Positions 33,802 to 44,700 of a stretch of 64,000 bases of DNA are shown piece by piece; position 1 is the stretch's first letter, and the number at the start of each line of letters is the position of its first letter. Made by a program: the position numbers and the translations under genes. Origin of the DNA: Penium margaritaceum (Eukaryota > Streptophyta > Zygnematophyceae > Desmidiales > Peniaceae); NCBI GenBank assembly GCA_023375785.1, contig SZWC01000840.1, forward strand, positions 228,648-292,647, in the 5' to 3' direction. Under the pieces are notes generated by a model that did not search any database, had not been told where the DNA came from, and saw only the letters and a program-made list of their open reading frames with translations.

Positions 33802-34467
33802 GTATGGCGTGAGACCACTGGTGTCGTCCTGTCGTTATTCTTCAGTCGTAATTGTGGGATCAATACCGCTGTTCAAAGGCTTCAGGGCGGTGGGTGTTCT
33901 TGGCGTTGACTGTCCGTTGCGTAACTGATGTGAACTGTGGGAATGGGAACTTGAGAGCCGTGATCGGGAGCTGTGAGACACCGCCCTAGCAGTCCGTGGC
34001 GATCGGGCTGACCGGCCGTGCCGCCTTGGCCGTCGGAGGGCAAGAGGCATGTCGGGCTCCGGGTCACGCCGATGCGTGGAACGCCCACCGCTGATTTCTC
34101 CTGGTCACGTAGAGATGCGGACGTGTGAGAGGACGTTGTCATCCGAAGTTCCCGTTGATGCCTGCATGCGTCGAGTGACGCGGGCATGTGAGTCCCTCGG
34201 ATACAGTGCATGATCCTCCGGAGAGTCGCTGCTGTCCGTAGACGATGTCAGCGCGTCAGCGACGACTTTCATGAAGCGGGCCGCGGTGGATTGATCGTCC
34301 GAATGCCCGAGGTGGCCGGTGGGAGGCGCCTGCCTTGTCAGCAATCGTGCGTGCCACTGATGTGGCACTTCCGTTACTTCAAATGTAAGTGAGACATATG
34401 AGGGTGCCCCGTCATCGTCGTGTAGCGTCATGCAGTTCTCCCCAAGTAATTATCGCGTCGCACGGTG

Positions 34468-35103
34468 TCAACCAGTCATTTGCGAGGAGGACATCGTACG
34501 TGGATGTTTCACAGACCTGCACCGGCAGGCTCCGATGAATGTTTCCGACCTGAAAGGGAAATAGGTCGTTCTGTCCCTCGACTGGGTGATTTCTCCTCCT
34601 GCGGTTCCGAAGCGGAGGTCAACAGATCGGATGAGGTTCGACCAATTGAATCGCCGGACGACGCGCATGGCGATAGTGCTGTGCGTCGCCCCGGTGTCTA
34701 CGACGGTAACAAATTTTACACCGGCGATCAAGACGGAGCATGAGATGACCGTACAGGTGAACTCTAGCCATGGTTGGCGAGAGAGGGTCACGGGTCGCCA
34801 GGCAAGGCCCCCTGCATTGAGAATTCGACAAACGATCCGTTGAGTTCCATCGACATGATCCCTCATCATGCAATGGCCTGGCGATTCGAGCCAACAGCTC
34901 ACCCTCCATACGGATGGGGCCAGCGCAGCGTTAATCTCTCCAAAGGACTCGAGTTGTGTAATTTGCCCTAGCAAGTGAGTCATGACGTCCACCCAGGGTA
35001 ACGTAAGGTGGGTCTGGTCAAATAACTGCCGGATGGCATTTTCCACTAGTTGGCTCGTTTGTTCTTGTGGTGTTGGAGTCACGACTGGCTCAGTGTGCGG
35101 CAC
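34468..35103 (-). CDS. Fossil aspartic protease-like region of unit X
   Basis: VLIAGVKFVTVVDTGATHST followed by IAMRVVRRFNW is a clear clan AA retropepsin-like active-site region (DTGA). Upstream lies QLVENAIRQLFDQTHLTLPW, possibly gag-derived. It differs clearly from the protease-side sequence of the neighbouring gypsy copy 2, so the block carries two kinds of protease. Fossil. Confidence 0.7.
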   Translation of the reverse strand: MPHTEPVVTPTPQEQTSQLVENAIRQLFDQTHLTLPWVDVMTHLLGQITQLESFGEINAALAPSVWRVSCWLESPGHCMMRDHVDGTQRIVCRILNAGGLAWRPVTLSRQPWLEFTCTVISCSVLIAGVKFVTVVDTGATHSTIAMRVVRRFNWSNLIRSVDLRFGTAGGEITQSRDRTTYFPFRSETFIGACRCRSVKHPRTMSSSQMTG

Positions 35104-35124
35104 AGGTGCAGGGGCAGAGTCGCG

Positions 35125-35828
35125 TCACACTTGGCAAAGCCAATCTCCGTATTCTTTGTGCGGCCATCCTGGCGCATCCTTGAAGAGGTCAGTTTGTCTG
35201 CAGACGTGAATGTGGCCGATGTTTGCGTCGTACTGAGGAAAACCCTTGATTGGATACGCCCAGCGGTATTGCTCATGGGTGAGGTGTCGTGCCTGACCCT
35301 GGATCAGAACGTCTCCTCCTGAAGGGGGCTCGTCAGGAGGTGGTCCACCCCCGTATGTTGTTGTGTCATTGGAGTTGCGACCCTTCCATCCCTCGCGTGG
35401 AAATCGGCTGAGAGCATCGGCGTTCCGGTTTGCAAATTCCCGCTGATACTTGATCGTGAGATTATATCCTTGGAGGAGTAAGGCCCATTTGCCGAGGATG
35501 CCGTCGTGATTTTGTGTTGTGAGCGGCCGTTGGAGGGCTTGATGATCCGTGAGGATGGCAAAGGGTTTCCCATTCTTCACATAGTCATGGTAGAACTAGA
35601 TGGCCCACAAGACCGCCAAGCACTCTCCCTTCCCAGGGGATATTTAGCTTCAGCATCGTTGAGCGTGCGACTACCATAACAAACCACTCTCATCATGCCT
35701 TCGTCCCCGCGCTGTGATAGGATGGCCCTGATGCCTTCATGTATGAAGTCCGTTGTGATGACAAATGGCAAGTTGAAGTTCAGAAACTCCAGCATTGGAG
35801 CCGTGATGAGGCGGTGCTTAATCTCCAC
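35125..35828 (-). CDS. Fossil Ty3/gypsy RNase H region, copy 2
   Basis: PFVITTDFIHEGIRAILSQR, CYGSRTLNDAEAKYP and AILTDHQALQRPLTTQNHDG, then YNLTIKYQREFANRNADALS, are the standard gypsy RNase H boxes. It ends near a Pro/Gly-rich tail (GGPPPDEPPSGGDVLIQGQA), matching copy 1. Confidence 0.88.
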
Positions 35829-35987
35829 CCATGCGAGCTGACTGGCCTACGTCCACTCAAAGGGCTCGTCTTGATGAGTGATGCGTTGCAAAGGACGTAC
35901 AATTTTCGCATGGTCACGGACGAACTTGCGGTGGAAGCTAACAAAGCCCAAGAAGATCTTGACCTGAGATGACATAATGGGACGCTT

Positions 35988-37550
35988 CTATTCACGGACG
36001 GCTGCAATCTTGGCAGGGTCTATGGATATCCCTTGGGCACTGATGATGAATCCCAGGAACTCCATGCTGTCTGCCCCAATGACGTATTTGGCAGCCTTTA
36101 GACGAAGACCTGCCAATCGTAGAGCTGAAAACACGGCATCCAATGAAGCCATCAGTTCTTGGAAGCTGAACGCAGCGACCATGACGTCATCCACGTAACA
36201 GCAGGCGATAGGGACGTCTCGTAGTACTTGGTCCATTTCACATTGAAATGTTGCACTGGCATTACGCAGCCCGAAGGGCATACAAGTGAAGGCATAAAGC
36301 GCGTCTAGTGTGATGAAGGCTGTCTTCAGCATTGAATTCCAGTCCATCGGGATGGCGTGGAAGGAGGATTTGACATCAAGTTTTGCAAACCAACTCTTTC
36401 CACGTTGTCGCTCTTGGATGTCAACAATGAGTGGCATGGGGTAAGCGTCCTCAATGGTGACCTTGTTGAGGTCACGGAAGTCGACACTGAACCGTTTCAT
36501 ACCGTCCGGTTTCCCCACGATCACCAGGTTGGAGCGCCAAGGGCTTTCCACTTCCACAATCACACCTTGTTCCTTGAGTTCATGCAGACCTTCATTGATG
36601 ACGTCTTTCTGGTCTTGGAGCAGGCGACGAGCCTTCTGCTTGTGTGCGGGTGCATCTCCTGTGTTGATGACGTGTACCATATCGACTGTCCTGATCTCCG
36701 TTGACTTACCTGCGAATACCTGTTCATGGTATGTAAGGAGCCCTTTGACTTCTTGCCGTTGCTCTTCTGTCAAGAATTCATGAAGCATGTGATCCCATTG
36801 TTGGGAATGTGAGACTGTGGATGGTGGCGGCTCTTCATCCCCCACCAGGCCGGCCCCGAGATCAAGATCAGGATCCCAATAGTCATAGACCTGCAGGTTA
36901 AAGTTGCGAGAACCACTTGGTGTGATGGTGAGGGCTTTTGATTGACGCGGAGGTGGCTCTTCATCGAGGCGCAGCCAACCGATGTCACTCATTGGTTCCT
37001 TGTCTGAATCCTCACAATCGACATCTTCACAGAGGATCGTGTCGCTGTCACATACGAGCATCTTTCCTTTGCACTCCGCCTCCGGGGCGAGGTCATCTGG
37101 GATCAGTGGTTGCATGATTGTCTGCTCGAGTCGTCGCCTTGATGCCTGAGGAGGCTCTGAGGGAGTTGAAGTAATGGATGACGGAGTAAGGTCATTGGAG
37201 CATCTGCCTATCATGCTAAGGGACAGCCATTTGGGGTTGTCTGTCGACGGTATGGATATTCTACCCATGGGAAGCCGTGGTTGATCATCCGTCAGAGCAG
37301 CTTGTGCTCGTGTAGAGCATGATTGGAGGGGTGTCGGTGTGGGATTCAGCATCTCTGCTCTCTCGACACGTGGCGAGACAATGGGAGATGTACCATGCTT
37401 GGGGGGAGCCAAGATAGAATTCCTGGCAGCGTACTCTTCAGCGCGGGCTTCCTCTAATGAGAAGGGGTGACCGGACTGAGTAGGCATTGACGTCCTTGGG
37501 CCCAAAATCAGGACTACACACGTGGTATATCCTGCCGAGGTCAGTTGCAT
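35988..37550 (-). CDS. Fossil Ty3/gypsy linker and reverse transcriptase, copy 2
   Basis: A long frame of 520 codons. The first ~250 residues are a Ser/Asp/Glu-rich linker (ILGPRTSMPTQSGHPFSLEE). The RT follows, with LHELKEQGVIVEVESPWRSN, FSVDFRDLNKVTIEDAYPMP, WFAKLDVKSSFHAIPMDW, CMPFGLRNASATFQ and YVDDVMVA, then FLGFIISAQGISIDPAKI. It is the longest uninterrupted retroelement frame in the window. It belongs to a broken element. Confidence 0.92.
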   Translation of the reverse strand: MQLTSAGYTTCVVLILGPRTSMPTQSGHPFSLEEARAEEYAARNSILAPPKHGTSPIVSPRVERAEMLNPTPTPLQSCSTRAQAALTDDQPRLPMGRISIPSTDNPKWLSLSMIGRCSNDLTPSSITSTPSEPPQASRRRLEQTIMQPLIPDDLAPEAECKGKMLVCDSDTILCEDVDCEDSDKEPMSDIGWLRLDEEPPPRQSKALTITPSGSRNFNLQVYDYWDPDLDLGAGLVGDEEPPPSTVSHSQQWDHMLHEFLTEEQRQEVKGLLTYHEQVFAGKSTEIRTVDMVHVINTGDAPAHKQKARRLLQDQKDVINEGLHELKEQGVIVEVESPWRSNLVIVGKPDGMKRFSVDFRDLNKVTIEDAYPMPLIVDIQERQRGKSWFAKLDVKSSFHAIPMDWNSMLKTAFITLDALYAFTCMPFGLRNASATFQCEMDQVLRDVPIACCYVDDVMVAAFSFQELMASLDAVFSALRLAGLRLKAAKYVIGADSMEFLGFIISAQGISIDPAKIAAVRE

Positions 37551-37580
37551 GACTCCGTCCGCATAGAACAGGCCCTCTTG

Positions 37581-38393
37581 TCAAGGGATGAGGTAGTCGG
37601 TTCCTAGCAGGACGTCGTAGGTGCGGGCCACCGTGACCTGCATGCGTACGACCTCGTGGATGAGGCCCACCCGTAGGGGAAGGTTGTCCACAAGACCATG
37701 CCCCGCATCCAATCCGCCGGATGCATTCGTAAACACCTTGGATGTTAGTTGAATCTTGTCTTGCCAGCCCAACGTTTGCAGTACCTGGAGTGTCACCGTG
37801 GTGTGAGTGGCACCCAGGTCGATGATTGCTAGGAACGATTTGCTGCATATCCACACCAAACAGCTGATCACCTCATGGTGGGGAGCCTGTGTCTTGGATG
37901 GTGTAAGAGGCATGGGCCGCCACCCCCAAGTGTCGGGTTTAGCTTGGATGGCTACCTTGCTTAGTCGATCATGTGGGGACTGAGTGCAACTGAGGCGAAT
38001 GCCGGCTGGGCGAAGCTTCTCAGCATACTCCTTCAGAAAGGCTGTGAAGTCCGGGAGATGGGTGGGTTTTTTCAACAAGTATTCCCCCAGGGATATCTCC
38101 TCAAAAGGAAGATGGAAGGAGATTTGAGCACCTGCCGTGGGCTCGTTGTGTGTCGAGGGTGCAAAGGTCACCTTCTGGCGATGCGGAGGCGTGGGACCCC
38201 TCGGGGGGCGCACGCGCGATGCGGGTGGTGGCTTGAGAGACATCACCAAAATCTGATTCGGTAGGCGGGTGGAGCGCGCTTCGACACATGTCTGTAGGTC
38301 TGCCTCGGCCCGTTCCTGTTGTTCCTTGTATTGGCGCATGCGCTCGTACATCTCCACGATTGACCACCCTTCCACGCCTTGTGTTTGAGCCAC
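37581..38393 (-). CDS. Fossil Ty3/gypsy protease-side region, copy 2
   Basis: It starts MAQTQGVEGWSIVEMYERMR and contains KVTFAPSTHNEPTAGAQISF, EEISLGEYLLKKPTHLPDF and SFLAIIDLGATHTTVTLQVL, the last resembling a retropepsin active-site strand. It ends with ARTYDVLLGTDYLIP, a typical protease C-terminal flap-to-helix sequence. It corresponds to the copy 1 region that holds the copia insertion. Confidence 0.75.
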   Translation of the reverse strand: MAQTQGVEGWSIVEMYERMRQYKEQQERAEADLQTCVEARSTRLPNQILVMSLKPPPASRVRPPRGPTPPHRQKVTFAPSTHNEPTAGAQISFHLPFEEISLGEYLLKKPTHLPDFTAFLKEYAEKLRPAGIRLSCTQSPHDRLSKVAIQAKPDTWGWRPMPLTPSKTQAPHHEVISCLVWICSKSFLAIIDLGATHTTVTLQVLQTLGWQDKIQLTSKVFTNASGGLDAGHGLVDNLPLRVGLIHEVVRMQVTVARTYDVLLGTDYLIP

Positions 38394-38618
38394 CGTGACC
38401 AGTTCCTAGTCCGCGGCCGTTGGAGGGGGTTATGCTGTTTGTTCCTCAGAGCGGGGAAGACCCGGCTTGACATTCCACGCAGGCGTGTCTGAAGTAGAAG
38501 AGTGGGTGGTTCCTGGCATTTCTCCCGTTTCCCTCTGCCGCGCATACGCCTTCCACTGCGCTGGTCCATTGCCCGCTGGACCAGAGGGACGGGTAGTGAC
38601 GTTGTGACCGACTGCCTG

Positions 38619-38828
38619 TCAACCAACCGCAGATCCTAGTCCTGTTGGTCCGCGTCCTTGGTACTGTCCTCCCCTGGGCGGCATACAGGGCACCGTAGCG
38701 GGGTTGGGACATTCCTTGCACCGGTGGGTGAATTCTCCACACCCATAACAACTCCCGGGTGGGAAATTGTGGGGGTTCATTGGGTTGGGTACTGAAGCTC
38801 CTGCTGGCATGCGGATGGTTGGAGCCAT
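38619..38828 (-). CDS. Fossil gag CCHC zinc-knuckle region
   Basis: CYGCGEFTHRCKEC (C-x2-C-x4-H-x4-C) is a retroviral-type zinc knuckle, preceded by MNPHNFPPGS and followed by Gly/Arg-rich RGGQYQGRGPTGLG. It lies between the gag core and the protease-side region, as expected for gypsy gag. Fossil. Confidence 0.8.
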   Translation of the reverse strand: MAPTIRMPAGASVPNPMNPHNFPPGSCYGCGEFTHRCKECPNPATVPCMPPRGGQYQGRGPTGLGSAVG

Positions 38829-38852
38829 ATGTTCCTTTGGGGCTGACTGCTC

Positions 38853-39457
38853 TCAAGCCGCTCGGCGCTTTATCTCCCTTTGCTGGTGTTTTACCTCCTC
38901 CTTCAGTGCGTCCAATGTACTGAATTGTCGCAGATCCAACGTGTTGGCAATGACTGGGATAAGAGAATCACGGTAATATTCCTTGATCATGCGCAAGGGT
39001 ATGTCGATACAGCGCGTCGAAATCTTAGTGAATTTGTTGTTGTGTAGCTTGATGTTTTCCCATGCCTTCATGCGGATAGTGCAAATCTGAAGCTTTGCTT
39101 CTTTGAGGCTCATAGGGTCGAATCTCTTGGTCATTCTTTTCACCAGGTCGTCGAAGTCCACAAATGGACATTCCTTATGTTCTGCAGTGAACCACTCCAA
39201 TGCTTTCCCATGCAACGCGAGATGTACCGCTGGGACGATGTAGTCTGGAGATAGTAGTCCATAGTCAAGGCAGGTGCCCAACTTAGATAGCCACATGGCG
39301 GGGTCCTCCTTTGGTTCACCTTTGAAGATGTCGAGCTTTGGGAGTGTGTAAGAAGCCTTCGCCGCTGGATTTGAAGCCAGTTCCTACGGAGGCAACACCT
39401 GCACCTGTGCCCGTGACTGGGCCCCCAGGTGAGGTCGATGCACTTGCGCCAGGCCAA
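38853..39457 (-). CDS. Fossil Ty3/gypsy gag (retrotrans_gag) region
   Basis: AVHLALHGKALEWFTAEHKE, DFDDLVKRMTKRFDPMSLKE and KLQICTIRMKAWENIKLHNN, then FTKISTRCIDIPLRMIKEYY, have the helical pattern of the retrotrans_gag capsid domain. The region is followed in the same direction by the zinc knuckle. Fossil. Confidence 0.8.
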
Positions 39458-40216
39458 CTGCTCTGGTACCAGCCGATGAAGCGGTTCCCCCTCCCCTCGG
39501 TTGAACCCATCCTGCGTCGGTTCCTCCCCATCCAGAACTCCCTATTTGCTGTCTTGCTGAACTCGCCTATACTGGCACGGTGTACTGCTTGCCTCCGTGA
39601 GCGACTGATCCTTGCCCGGGTCCAGCCATTACCCCCCCCCCCCTTGCTCGTGATTTCTGCTGGAGTCTCCCCGTCATGGGAGTGGCCGATGCTTTGCTCG
39701 TCTGAAGATGAGATGGCTGCATCTTGGATTGGATAGGTGGCATTGTATACTTACTTGACGCAGCCCCCGTCAGGATGTACGCCTCTCCCATGGTCCGCAC
39801 TTGCCAGGTAACTCCAGCCGTGGATGGAGGGTTGATGTTTCCTTGAGCTGGGACTTCCCGGCGGCGCGATGCTGCGAAGGCAAAGGACGCCTTGTTCGCC
39901 TGGTGCTGGTGTTGGGACTATTGTCCAGCATCTGTACGTCGTGAGTTCATAAGGGATGGGCCTTCACGTCGGGTCTCTCTTGTCCGTTGTTCCACGACCT
40001 CTGAGCTCCTCTACACACGTGGTGGAGATACACCGCTGTCCGAGGCCGGCCGTTGGGGGTGAACAACTGGGCGAAGGGGGGCTGCCTGGGGACGGAAGGT
40101 CACAGGTTGATGCAAGGATAGCAAAACCTGCACTGAGGGATGACCTAGTGACACTTATTCTTGTTCAGCCTGGTCATTCTAGGCATCGTCCAGGTCTGCA
40201 CATTCCCTGCCATGGG

Positions 40217-40558
40217 TCACAGAGGGTGTGGGTGAATACATCTTTGGGTAGAGAATTCAAGGCGCCGTGGTGCATGGTGTTCCTGAGTCATGTCCACTGC
40301 TTCGTAAACAGCTCGTCCATCTGGGGTGGTGACCTCATGGAGCATGACGGGCCCCTCATCTGCTGCGAACTCCTGTTCGTCATCGGACACATAGTCTTCC
40401 ACTTGCACAACGTCATGTTCCCAGTCTTGGTCTTGTACGTCGTCCGCCTCCGGATCTTCTAGCGTCGCGTCCGCCAACCGCGTCCGTCTGATAGCTTTCC
40501 ATCCTCGGAGTTCCTCAAGACGTCGCAGGTGGAATATTTCTTCTTCATCAGGATCCAT
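40217..40558 (-). CDS. Acidic reading frame at the 5' side of gypsy copy 2
   Basis: It starts MDPDEEEIFHLRRLEELRGW and is very acidic (LADATLEDPEADDVQDQDWE, VQVEDYVSDDEQEFAADEGP). I do not recognise it. Its position and strand fit the N-terminal part of the gypsy copy 2 polyprotein or an adjoining element piece. Confidence 0.35.
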   Translation of the reverse strand: MDPDEEEIFHLRRLEELRGWKAIRRTRLADATLEDPEADDVQDQDWEHDVVQVEDYVSDDEQEFAADEGPVMLHEVTTPDGRAVYEAVDMTQEHHAPRRLEFSTQRCIHPHPL

Positions 40559-40600
40559 CTCGTTCTCCTCATTGTACAGTCGTGGGCACCGATCATCTGT

Positions 40601-41768
40601 CGGATCCCACTCAAATTTGGGGTCCAGCCCTGGCGGATTTTCTGGGCTTCCCTCGTAGTGATGGGTGGTGGCTGCTCACCTCATCCTGTCTTCTCGAGGA
40701 CGCAGGGTGGGACAGGACTTGTCCTTGCGTTGCCAATGGTACAGTCAAGTGATCCACGGGCACCGTCCCTTTCTTCTTACACTTTGTAAGATGGTAGGGA
40801 TCACCACCGCAGAAAGGAGAATTATTGAGACCGGATCGCCTGCGCCTCCTTCCGTCCGGTTGGAGATGCGACGGCTCCTTCCTCGGATGACTGTGCTTCG
40901 GAGTTAAGGCACCTACCACACATGTCACAGAAAACAAGTGAGTCCACGCTCACCGCACCATTAACACTGTTATACCCATTTTCGCCATCGGCCAGAATCG
41001 GGTCTGACAGCATGTAGGGATCAACTCTCAGTCACGGTTCACACTGCGTTATCCTGTGACTACATTCATTTCGTGTCCCACATCGCTCTTTTTCCCCCAC
41101 TTCTTCCCTGCATGTTCTCACCCTCACTCACTCGACGGATCATTCACCGTATTCATCTGGGGAGTATATCTCATGTGTCCACTTTCCTCAGTAAACTTCC
41201 GTCTGCCTGGTTTATGCTATTCACGAGCTTTTAGTCACTGACGACCAATCATCCACCATATGGTAGAATTTCAACTAACACAATTCTTCCCGATAGCACA
41301 CTTCAGGTAATGTTGAACACCTATTGTGGCTATTCAAACTATAGCTTCCCTCAACATTCCATCAGTGACGGGTGATCATTCGCCGAATGTAGCTATGTCC
41401 CTCAAGATGATCCCAAGAGCACGAATAGAACAATTTGGACAATCAAAATGCTTGCATCTGATCAAGGGCAGACACAAGATCAACATTCCATCGCTACACA
41501 TGCAATCCCTCCCCTACATATCACCAAGAAACATGCACAAACCGTATGCCTCCTGGGTCGTCGGATCATCGATCGGAGCTAGTCCCTGCAACAACACAGT
41601 GTGTCTCACACCGCCCTGCTTGCTTGCCTGTGGCGTGGCGCAGCGCAGCTCCAATGGACCGTCAACACGTCGACCTGCATGGGGATGGGTGCGCGTCAGA
41701 TCTTCGTCCCGCAGGCGGAAAAGTTCTTGTCGGTATTGTTGGTAGGCCCGAGACGCCTCGGGCTTTCT
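40601..41768. other. Right edge region of the mobile-element mosaic
   Basis: From 40601 to 41000 minus-strand frames contain short Cys-rich bits (VFCDMCGRCLNSE; FCGGDPYHLTKCKKKG) of unknown family. From about 41000 to 41500 the sequence is AT-richer with no gene visible. A minus-strand frame at 41514-41768 (ASRAYQQYRQELFRLRDEDL and onward) is unrecognised and runs into the satellite. A 22 bp sequence at 40956-40977 recurs at the other end of the mosaic, and a hairpin lies at 41746-41763. This may include terminal or untranslated sequence of the gypsy unit, but no LTR could be proved. Confidence 0.45.
41746..41763. other. 7 bp hairpin at the mosaic/satellite boundary
   Basis: GCCCGAG, loop ACGC, CTCGGGC: seven uninterrupted G/C-rich pairs, ending six bases before recognisable satellite resumes. 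Like the 11 bp hairpin near the left edge, its role is unknown. Confidence 0.7.
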
Positions 41769-44700
41769 AAGCATACTTTGGTTTGTCACTGTACTTGGTT
41801 ACCACGCCGTGTCACTACGTGTTGAAGGTATTTGTGCTTTCTACTTGGTAGCTAGTATCCCCAAAAAAATGTTGCCTTCTCTCACTATTTGTGACTCGTG
41901 TTGTGAGTTGTCAACATTGACCAAGTGAAGTGAAATTGTTTGGTCATGGTTAGTGACATATGCGTACTTTGGTTGGTCACTGTGCACTGTAGCCACAGTG
42001 TGCAAATACATATTGAAGGTATTTGTACTTGCTAGTTGATAACTAGTATTCATAAACCATTATCTTCCACTCTGACCATTTGTGACTCATGTTATGACTT
42101 GACAAAGTTTACCACACATGGTGACATTCTTTGGTCATGGTCAGTGACATATGCATACTTTGGTTGGTCATCCTGCATGGTATCCACACCGTGCCACAAC
42201 TTATTTGAGGTCATTGTGCTTGCTAGTTGATACCTGGTGTTCCCAATCCATTGTTTCCCAACTCTGACCATTTGTGACTCGTATTATGAGTTGTCAACAT
42301 TCACCACACACAGCGGATTTATTTGGTCAAAGGCAGTACATATGCCTACTTTGGTCGGTCATTGTGCATGGTAGCCACACCGTGCTACTACTGATAGAAT
42401 GTTGTTGTACTTGCTATTTGAGAACTGATATTCTTGGAATATTGTTTCCCCCTCTCACCGTTTGTGAGTCGTGTTATGGTTGGTGAACGTTGACCACCCA
42501 TATTGAAATTCTTTGGTCATGGTCAGTGACATATGCCTAGTTTGGTTGTTTGGTGTGCATAGTAGCCACACCGTACCACTACGTATTGAATTTCTGTTTC
42601 CTTTCTAGTCCATGCATAGGGTTCCCAAACCATTGTCTCTCCCTCTGACCATTTGTGACTCGTGTAATGAGTTGTCAATGTTGGCCACACATAGTGGACT
42701 TCTTCCGTCATACTCAGTGATGTATGCATCCTTTGGTTGGTCACTGTGCATGCTAGTCACACCGTGCCACTACTTGTTGAAGGTCTTGTACTTGCTAATT
42801 TATAACTAGTGTTCCCAACCCATTGTTTCCCCCTCTGCCCATTTGTGACTCGCGTTGTTAGTTTTTAACGTTGACCAATCGCTTTGAAATTTCTTTGGTC
42901 ATGGTTAGTGACATATGCCTACTTTGGTTTGTCACTGTACATTGTTACCATGCCGTGTGACTACGTATTGAAGGTCTTTGTGCTTTCTAGTTGACAGGTA
43001 GTCCTCGCAAACCATTGTTACCCCCTCTGACTATATGTGACTCGTGTTGTGAGTTGTCAACGTTGACCACATGAAGTGAAATTCTTTGGTCATGGTCAGT
43101 GACATATGCATACTTTGGTTGGTCACTGTGCATTGTAGCCACACTGTGCCACTACATATTGAAGGTATTTGTACTTGCTAGTCAATAACTAGTATTCAGA
43201 CGATATCATCTTCCACTCTGACCATTTTGACTCGTGTTATGAGTTGTCAAACTGTACCACACATGGTGACATTCTTTGGTCATGGTCAGTGACATATGCA
43301 TACTTTGGTTGGTCACTGTGCATTGTAGCCACACTGTGCCACTACATATTGAAGGTATTTGTACTTGCTAGTCAATAACTAGTATTCAGACGATATCATC
43401 TTCCACTCTGACCATTTTGACTCGTGTTATGAGTTGTCAAACTGTACCACACATGGTGACATTCTTTGGTCATGGTCAGTGACATATGCATACTTTGGTT
43501 GGTCATCATGGTATCCATACCGTGCCACAACTTGTCGAAGGTCATTGTGCTTGCTAGTTGATACCTGGTGTTCCCAAACCATTGTTTCCCCCTCTGATCA
43601 TTTGTGACTCGTATTTTGAGTTGTCAACGTCGACCACACACAGCGGATTTCTTTGGTCAAAGGCAGTACATATGCCTACTTTGGTCGGTCGTTGTGCATG
43701 GTAGCCAAACTGTGCTACTACTGATTGAAGGTCATTGTACTTCCTAGTTGAGAACAGATATTCCCGGACCATTGTTTCCCCCTATGACTGTTTTTGACTC
43801 CTGTTATGGTTTGTGAATGTTGACCACCCATATTGAAATTATTTGGCCAGGGTCAGTGACATATGCCTAGTTTGGTTGTTTGGTGTGCATAGTAGCCACA
43901 CCGTGCCACTACGTATTGAAGTTCTTTATCCTCTCTAGTTCATGGATAGGGTTCCCAAACCATTGTCTCTCCCTCTGACCATTTGTGACTCGTGTTATGA
44001 GTTGTCAATGTTGACAACACATAGTGGACTCCTTCAGTCGTAGTCAGTGACGTATGCATCCTTTGGTTGGTCTCCGTGCACGCTAGCCACACCGTGCCAC
44101 TACTTGTTGAAGGTCTTTGTACTTGCAGGTTGATAACTAGGGTTCCCAACCCATTGTTTCCCCCTCTGACCATTTGTGGCTCGTGTTATGAGTTTTCAGC
44201 GTTGACCACACACTGTGAATTTTGTTTGGCCATGGTTATTGACATATGCATAGCTTGGTTTGTCACTATACATGGCTACCACGCCGAATCACTACGTATT
44301 GAAAATCTTTATGCTTTATAGTTTATAGCTAGTGTTCGCAACCCATTGTTGCCCCCCTCTGACTACCTGTGACTCGTGTTGTGAGTTGTCAGCGTTGACC
44401 ACATGAAGTGGAATTCGTTGGTCATGATCAGTTACATATGCATACTTTGGTTGGTCACTGCGCATGGTAGCCACACTGTGCCAATACATACTGAAGGTAT
44501 TTGTACTTGCTACTCGAGAACTATAATTCACAAACCATTATCTTCCACTCTGACCATTTGTGACTCGTGGTATGAGTTGTCAAAGTTTACCACACTTAGT
44601 GACGTTATTTGGTCATGGTCAGTGACATATGCCTACTTTGGTTGTCCATCGTGCATGGTATGCACACCGTGCCACAACTCAATGAAGGCCCTTGTGCTTG

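Larger units (their letters stand above)
26909..35104 (-). mobile_element. Ty3/gypsy-related unit X, fragment B
   Basis: Minus-strand fossil. In order it has a protease-like region (35103-34468), a Ser/Arg-rich region (34431-33850), a coiled-coil gag-like region (33801-32900), a Pro/Ser/Thr-rich linker (32598-31672), an integrase zinc-binding part and DDE core (31668-30608), a Gln/Glu-rich linker (30400-29720), the Ala-rich 87 bp repeat domain (29655-27040) and a basic tail. No RT is visible between protease and integrase. It may be the downstream part of the gypsy copy 2 unit, or a separate family joined to it. It is broken, with many interruptions, and old. Confidence 0.65.
35105..40600 (-). 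mobile_element. Ty3/gypsy retrotransposon, copy 2 (gag to RNase H)
   Basis: Minus-strand fossil. In order it has an acidic N-terminal frame (40558-40217), gag (39457-38853), a CCHC zinc knuckle (near 38745), a protease-side region (38393-37581), a linker, RT (37550-35988) and RNase H (35828-35125). It is closely similar to copy 1 across the shared 17.4-20.6 kb region. The integrase of the family is not within this interval; a gypsy integrase is found downstream in unit X. No LTR pair could be drawn by eye. Broken, with several interruptions. Confidence 0.88.
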
